A stretch of DNA of 64,000 nucleotides, taken from assembly GCA_001298545.1 (NCBI GenBank), contig LJCX01000027.1, positions 558,001-622,000 on the forward strand. The letters are read 5' to 3'. Both the position numbers and the translations under genes were made by a program. Below, piece by piece: positions 60,634-64,000 of the stretch. The DNA comes from Actinobacteria bacterium OV320. Its GTDB lineage: Bacteria > Actinomycetota > Actinomycetes > Streptomycetales > Streptomycetaceae. The notes under the pieces are model-generated. The model saw only the letters and a list, made by a program, of their open reading frames with translations. It did no database searches and was not told the origin of the DNA. Position 1 is the first letter of the stretch; the number at the start of each line of letters is the position of its first letter.

Positions 60634-61545
60634 TTACGGTGTGGTCAGCCCGAGCAGACGGGCGGCGTTCTCCTTGAGGATCTTCGGCTTCACCTCGTCC
60701 TTGATCGTCAGCTTGTCGAAGTCGGCGAGCCAGCGGTCGGGCGTGAGGACGGGGAAGTCGGAGCCGAAGAGGACCTTGTCCTTCAGCAGCGTGTTGGCGT
60801 ACTGCACGAGCTGCGGCGGGAAGTACTTCGGCGACCAGCCGGACAGGTCGATGTGCACGCCCGGCTTGTGGGTGGCGACGGCGAGGGCCTCGTCCTGCCA
60901 GGGAAAGGACGGATGCGCCAGGATGATCTTGAGGTGCGGGAAGTCGGCCGCCACGTCGTCCACGTGCAGCGGGTTGGAGTACTTGAGCCTGATCCCGCCG
61001 CCGCCCGGGACTCCCGCGCCGATGCCCGTCTGACCGGTGTGGAACAGGGCGATGGTCCCCGTCTCCTCGATCACCTCGTACAGGTCGTACGCCACCGAGC
61101 GGTCGTTGGGGAAGAAGCCCTGGATGCTGGGGTGGAACTTGAAGCCCCTGACCCCGTACTCCTCGACCAGGCGCCGGGCCTGCTTCACGCCCGCCCTCCC
61201 CCGGAAGGGGTCGATGGAGGCGAACGGGATGAGGACGTCGGCGTTGGCGGCCGCGGCCTCGGCGACCTCCTCGTTGGGGACCGGCGCCGTGCCGGTCGCG
61301 GACTCGGCGTCCACCGTGAAGATCACGGCGGCCATCTTCCGCTCACGGTAGTAGCGGGCCGTCTCCTCCAGGGTGGGCTTCCGCTTGCCCTCGACCTTGA
61401 AGTAGGCGGAGGAGGCGTCGTGCAGGTCGTCGTCCAGCGAGGAGTGGCCCTTGGACGACACCTCGGCGTGGGTGTGGACGTCGATCGCGACCAGCTCGTC
61501 GACGTTCATGGCGGACGTCGCGGCGGGGCTCGTGGAGGGGCTCAT
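60634..61545 (-). CDS. Amidohydrolase-2 family TIM-barrel hydrolase/decarboxylase
   Basis: This 303-residue protein has DVHTHAEV (DxHxH metal motif), FKFHPSIQGF, LAHPSFPWQDE and the barrel-end FGSDFPVLTPDRW, the pattern of ACMSD-like decarboxylases and related hydrolases. ATG 61545 overlaps the SDR stop and follows GGAGG. It is shorter than the amidohydrolase at 10,439, from another branch of the family. With the ligase and SDR it suggests breakdown of a cyclic or aromatic acid. Confidence 0.88.
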   Translation of the reverse strand: MSPSTSPAATSAMNVDELVAIDVHTHAEVSSKGHSSLDDDLHDASSAYFKVEGKRKPTLEETARYYRERKMAAVIFTVDAESATGTAPVPNEEVAEAAAANADVLIPFASIDPFRGRAGVKQARRLVEEYGVRGFKFHPSIQGFFPNDRSVAYDLYEVIEETGTIALFHTGQTGIGAGVPGGGGIRLKYSNPLHVDDVAADFPHLKIILAHPSFPWQDEALAVATHKPGVHIDLSGWSPKYFPPQLVQYANTLLKDKVLFGSDFPVLTPDRWLADFDKLTIKDEVKPKILKENAARLLGLTTP

Positions 61546-62462
61546 CACGCCTCCGGGAACGTGGGGGCCGGGATGCCGACCGTCTGGAGCTCGGCACCGA
61601 CCGAGGTGGGGAAGACGTCGGCCAGGCTCTCCGGCGTCCAGCCGCCGTCGGCCCAGGCCGCGCGGACCTCCTGCGGATGCGACCAGAGTGCCACCTTGTC
61701 GCCGCCGATGCCGATGGCCTGTCCCGTGATGCCCCGGGCGGCCTCGGAGGCCAGGAAGGGCACCAGCGCCGCACAGTCCTCGGGGGTGCCGAAGCCCTCG
61801 CCCTTGCGCAGGAAGTCCGGGAACGGCTCGCCGTTCTTCAGGGCCTCGATGTACGGGGCGAAGGCGGGGATCGTCTCGGTCATCGCGGTCGCGGCGACCG
61901 GGACGATCGCGTTGACGGTGATGCCCGCGCGGCCCAGCTCCATGGACCAGGTGCGGGCGAAGGCGGCGATGCCGGCCTTGGCGGCCGCGTAGTTCGTCTG
62001 GCCGAAGTTGCCCCGCTGGCCGGCCGGGGAGCCGACGAGGACCAGCGTGCCGCCCTCACCCTGCTCGCGCATCCGTACGGCGGCGGCGCGGGCGCAGGTG
62101 AAGGTGCCCTTGAGATGGGTGGCGATCACGGCGTCGAAGTCGTCGTCGGTCATCTTCCACAGCACCTTGTCGCGCAGGATGCCCGCGTTGGTGACCAGGA
62201 TGTCGAGCCGGCCGAACTCCTCCACGGCGCGGTTCACCAGCCGGTCGGCGGCCTCGGTCGTACCGACCGGGACCACCTCGGCGACCGCCCTGCCGCCGGC
62301 CGCGACGAGGGACTTCACGGCCTGCTCGGCCACGGCCTCGTCGACGTCGTTGACGACCACGGACGCGCCGCGGGCGGCCAGGGCATGGGCGTAGGCGAGG
62401 CCGAGGCCCCGGCCGCTGCCGGTGACGACGGCGACCTTGCCGGTGAGATCGATGCTGGGCAC
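61545..62462 (-). CDS. Short-chain dehydrogenase (3-hydroxyacyl-CoA dehydrogenase type)
   Basis: This 305-residue SDR has TGSGRGLG (14-21), NAG (92-94), Ser145, Tyr158 and Lys162 (YAAAK). NDVDEAVAEQ and the extra 45-residue C-terminal tail are typical of the multifunctional-enzyme-type-2 dehydrogenase group, which oxidises (R)-3-hydroxyacyl-CoA; that pairs well with the MaoC hydratase. GTG 62462 follows AAGGGA by seven bases. It heads the leftward operon behind the MarR-controlled promoter. Confidence 0.92.
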   Translation of the reverse strand: MPSIDLTGKVAVVTGSGRGLGLAYAHALAARGASVVVNDVDEAVAEQAVKSLVAAGGRAVAEVVPVGTTEAADRLVNRAVEEFGRLDILVTNAGILRDKVLWKMTDDDFDAVIATHLKGTFTCARAAAVRMREQGEGGTLVLVGSPAGQRGNFGQTNYAAAKAGIAAFARTWSMELGRAGITVNAIVPVAATAMTETIPAFAPYIEALKNGEPFPDFLRKGEGFGTPEDCAALVPFLASEAARGITGQAIGIGGDKVALWSHPQEVRAAWADGGWTPESLADVFPTSVGAELQTVGIPAPTFPEA

Positions 62463-62522
62463 GACGGTGTCCCTTCACATGGGGTGCGCACAGTGCGGCG
62501 CCGGGCGCTGACTACGAGATCG

Positions 62523-62551
62523 AAGCTAAGAGCAATAATTGTTGACGTCAA
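62523..62551 (-). promoter_or_regulatory. Promoter of the SDR/amidohydrolase/ligase/MaoC operon
   Basis: On the minus strand TTGACG (62546-62551), a 17-base spacer and TAGCTT (62523-62528) give a clear promoter about 55 bases from the GTG start. The MarR dyad covers the -35 box. Confidence 0.65.
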
Positions 62552-62560
62552 TAGTTGTTG
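62533..62560. promoter_or_regulatory. 28-bp dyad, probable MarR operator
   Basis: The element is centred on TTGACGTCAA (62542-62551) and its two 14-base arms match at 11 of 14 positions, all differences being transitions. It is strikingly A+T-rich for this genome and lies between the divergent MarR gene and the catabolic operon. Confidence 0.7.
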
Positions 62561-62693
62561 TAGTCCTACGGGTGCGTCATGCTGGAATCCGTACCGAGAA
62601 CCACCCCGGAAGGGGACCGAGCCCAGGGAGCCCGCCATCGCCCGCCAGGACAACGCAAGCAACGCCGCCCCGATCGACGCGGACGAGCCGTGG

Positions 62694-63119
62694 ATGCGCG
62701 GGCTGCACGCGGACACGGGTTACCTGCTGTACCGCCTGGGACTGCGCTCGGGTCAGTTGTTCAACACGTTCCTCCAGGAGTCGGGGGTGCGGCTGCGCCA
62801 CTACGCGGTGCTGCGCTTCCTCGCCACCTCCGAGGGCGCCCTCCAGCGGGAGCTGAGCGCCCGGCTCGGCTACGACCCCAGCGCGATCGTCGGCCTGGTC
62901 GACGATCTGGAGAAGCTGGGCTTCGCCGAGCGCCGCCCGGCACCGGACGACCGCCGCAGCCGGATCGTCGCCCTCACGCAGGACGGCCGCGCGTTCCTGC
63001 GCGGCACCGACGAGGCGGGCCTGCGGGTGACGAACGAGCTGCTGGACCCGCTCGACCCGGCCGACCGCGAGACGCTGCACAGCCTGCTGCGGCGGATCGC
63101 CCAGGACGGACTCGCCTGA
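62694..63119 (+). CDS. MarR-family regulator
   Basis: This 141-residue regulator has the MarR winged helix-turn-helix (about residues 38-105) with ELSARLGYDPSAIVGLVDDL and the wing RRPAPDDRRSRIV, flanked by dimer helices. ATG 62694 is the only standard start in frame, but AGGGAG at 62625-62630 lies six bases before an ATC at 62637, from where the frame also reads well (IARQDNASNAAP). It is divergent from the SDR operon, with the dyad between. The ligand is likely an acid or CoA ester of the pathway. Confidence 0.82.
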   Translation: MRGLHADTGYLLYRLGLRSGQLFNTFLQESGVRLRHYAVLRFLATSEGALQRELSARLGYDPSAIVGLVDDLEKLGFAERRPAPDDRRSRIVALTQDGRAFLRGTDEAGLRVTNELLDPLDPADRETLHSLLRRIAQDGLA

Positions 63120-63137
63120 TGCCGTGAGGAGGACCCC

Positions 63138-63917
63138 ATGGACCGGGGCGTTGTCGCCGTGACCGCCCGCTCCGCGCCCGGCCGGCTGCTGGCCGTGCTC
63201 GCCGCGTTCGACCACACGCACCCCGCGCTGACCCTGACCGACATCAGCCGCCGCGCCGGCCTGACCCTCACCACCGCGCACCGGCTGGTGAGCGCCCTGA
63301 CCGAGTGGGGCGCCCTGGAGCGGGACCCGTCCGGCGTGTACCACGTGGGGCTGCGGCTGTGGGAGGTCGCGGCGCTGGCCCCGCGCGGCCTGGCGCTGCG
63401 GCAGGTCGCGCTGCCGTTTCTGGAGGACCTGTACGAAGCCACGCACGAAAACGTGCAGTTGGCGGTGCGGGACGGTTCCGAGGTCGTCTACACCGAGTGG
63501 CTGTCGGGGCGTTCGGCGGTCGGGGTGCACATCCGGGTGGGTGCCCGCTGGCCGCTGCACGTGACCGGCGTGGGGCTCGCGCTGCTGGCGCACAGCGACT
63601 TCGCGCTCCAAGAGGAGTACTGCGCGGGGCCGTTGGCCTCCTACACCGCCCACACCATCACGGATGCTGTGCGGTTGCGCCGGGTACTGGCCGAAGTCCG
63701 GCGGGCAGGCGTGGCGGTGAGCAGCCGTCAGGTCACCGACGACGCCCTGTCGGTGGCCGCCCCGGTGCGCGGACCGGGCGGTGCGGTGGCGGCCGCCGTG
63801 TCGGTCGTCGTCCCGCACGCCGCCGCGCAGGTGCCGGTGCTGGCACCGGCCGTACGTCTCGCGGCACGCGGGATCTCCCGGGCCCTGGGCTGGCAGCCCG
63901 ACGGCCGGCCCGGCTGA
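63138..63917 (+). CDS. IclR-family regulator
   Basis: This 259-residue regulator has a winged helix-turn-helix (about 10-70, LTDISRRAGLTLTTAHRLVS) and an IclR effector domain with ENVQLAVRDGSEVVYTEW and VGARWPLHVTGVG. GAGGA precedes ATG 63138 and it follows the MarR stop by 18 bases, so the two may share a transcript. It probably controls this catabolic operon or genes beyond the window edge. Confidence 0.88.
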   Translation: MDRGVVAVTARSAPGRLLAVLAAFDHTHPALTLTDISRRAGLTLTTAHRLVSALTEWGALERDPSGVYHVGLRLWEVAALAPRGLALRQVALPFLEDLYEATHENVQLAVRDGSEVVYTEWLSGRSAVGVHIRVGARWPLHVTGVGLALLAHSDFALQEEYCAGPLASYTAHTITDAVRLRRVLAEVRRAGVAVSSRQVTDDALSVAAPVRGPGGAVAAAVSVVVPHAAAQVPVLAPAVRLAARGISRALGWQPDGRPG

Positions 63918-64000
63918 GCCGCCGCACCCCGCGGACGGGTTGCCGGTGGCGGTCCGCTCCGCGCACCCGAAACCCGGTTGGTGACCCGGGGGTCCCCGGC

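Overview
The window is chromosomal DNA of an actinomycete, almost certainly a Streptomyces. It is very GC-rich, has many GTG and one TTG start codons with strong GGAGG-type ribosome sites, tightly overlapping operons, MmyB-type and ANTAR regulators, Tat-dependent secreted proteins, a chitinase with DasR-like promoter sites, and one TTA (bldA-type) codon among about 57 intact genes. No rRNA, tRNA, CRISPR array, insertion sequence or phage module was seen.

Region 1 (40-13,750) is a catabolic island of ten enzymes and binding proteins plus two close paralogous TetR regulators. It holds a SnoaL-like protein, a cyclase-family hydrolase, a fused alpha/beta thiamine-dependent E1 dehydrogenase, an enoyl-CoA hydratase / zinc alcohol dehydrogenase / acyl-CoA dehydrogenase operon, an acyl-CoA ligase plus SDR operon, an amidohydrolase, and an unusual SDR. 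Every promoter-bearing intergenic region carries the same imperfect palindrome, GACC-N4-GGTAC, so this reads as one regulon for CoA-dependent degradation of an unknown, probably cyclic, acid.

Region 2 (13,900-23,550) is a decaying redox/efflux area. Two MmyB-type XRE regulators each face a divergent set built from a zinc alcohol dehydrogenase, a short-chain dehydrogenase-like protein and an MFS exporter. In one set the SDR is truncated; in the other the MFS gene is broken. A further SDR pseudogene and an MFS remnant lie nearby. A TetR gene faces the intact SDR across three copies of a 16-bp operator.

Region 3 (23,600-31,680) holds an ABM-domain membrane protein, an ANTAR protein, a STAS fragment, then a VanA/VanB-type Rieske oxygenase operon with a small cysteine/histidine protein between oxygenase and reductase, an IclR regulator and an SsuABC-like transporter: uptake and oxidation of a small aromatic or sulfonated compound.

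Region 4 (31,700-38,600) contains a stand-alone MmyB ligand-binding-domain protein, an XRE/ImmA-IrrE pair whose protease gene has the TTA codon, an alpha/beta hydrolase, a small unknown protein, a phosphopantetheinyl transferase overlapping a metallophosphoesterase, and an ATP-grasp protein.

Region 5 (38,700-58,480) is glycan utilisation. A secreted GH18 chitinase is followed by two divergent arms: DeoR, GH4, GH38 alpha-mannosidase and GH29 fucosidase leftward; PfkB kinase, sugar ABC importer, GH2 beta-galactosidase and two Tat-exported phosphoesterases rightward. The glycosidases other than the chitinase lack signal peptides, so oligosaccharides are probably imported and cut inside the cell. 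A perfect LacI-type palindrome controls the mannosidase side, but no LacI gene is present.

Region 6 (58,600-63,920) is a second CoA-dependent catabolic operon (SDR, amidohydrolase, acyl-CoA ligase, MaoC hydratase) facing a MarR regulator across a 28-bp dyad, followed by an IclR regulator.
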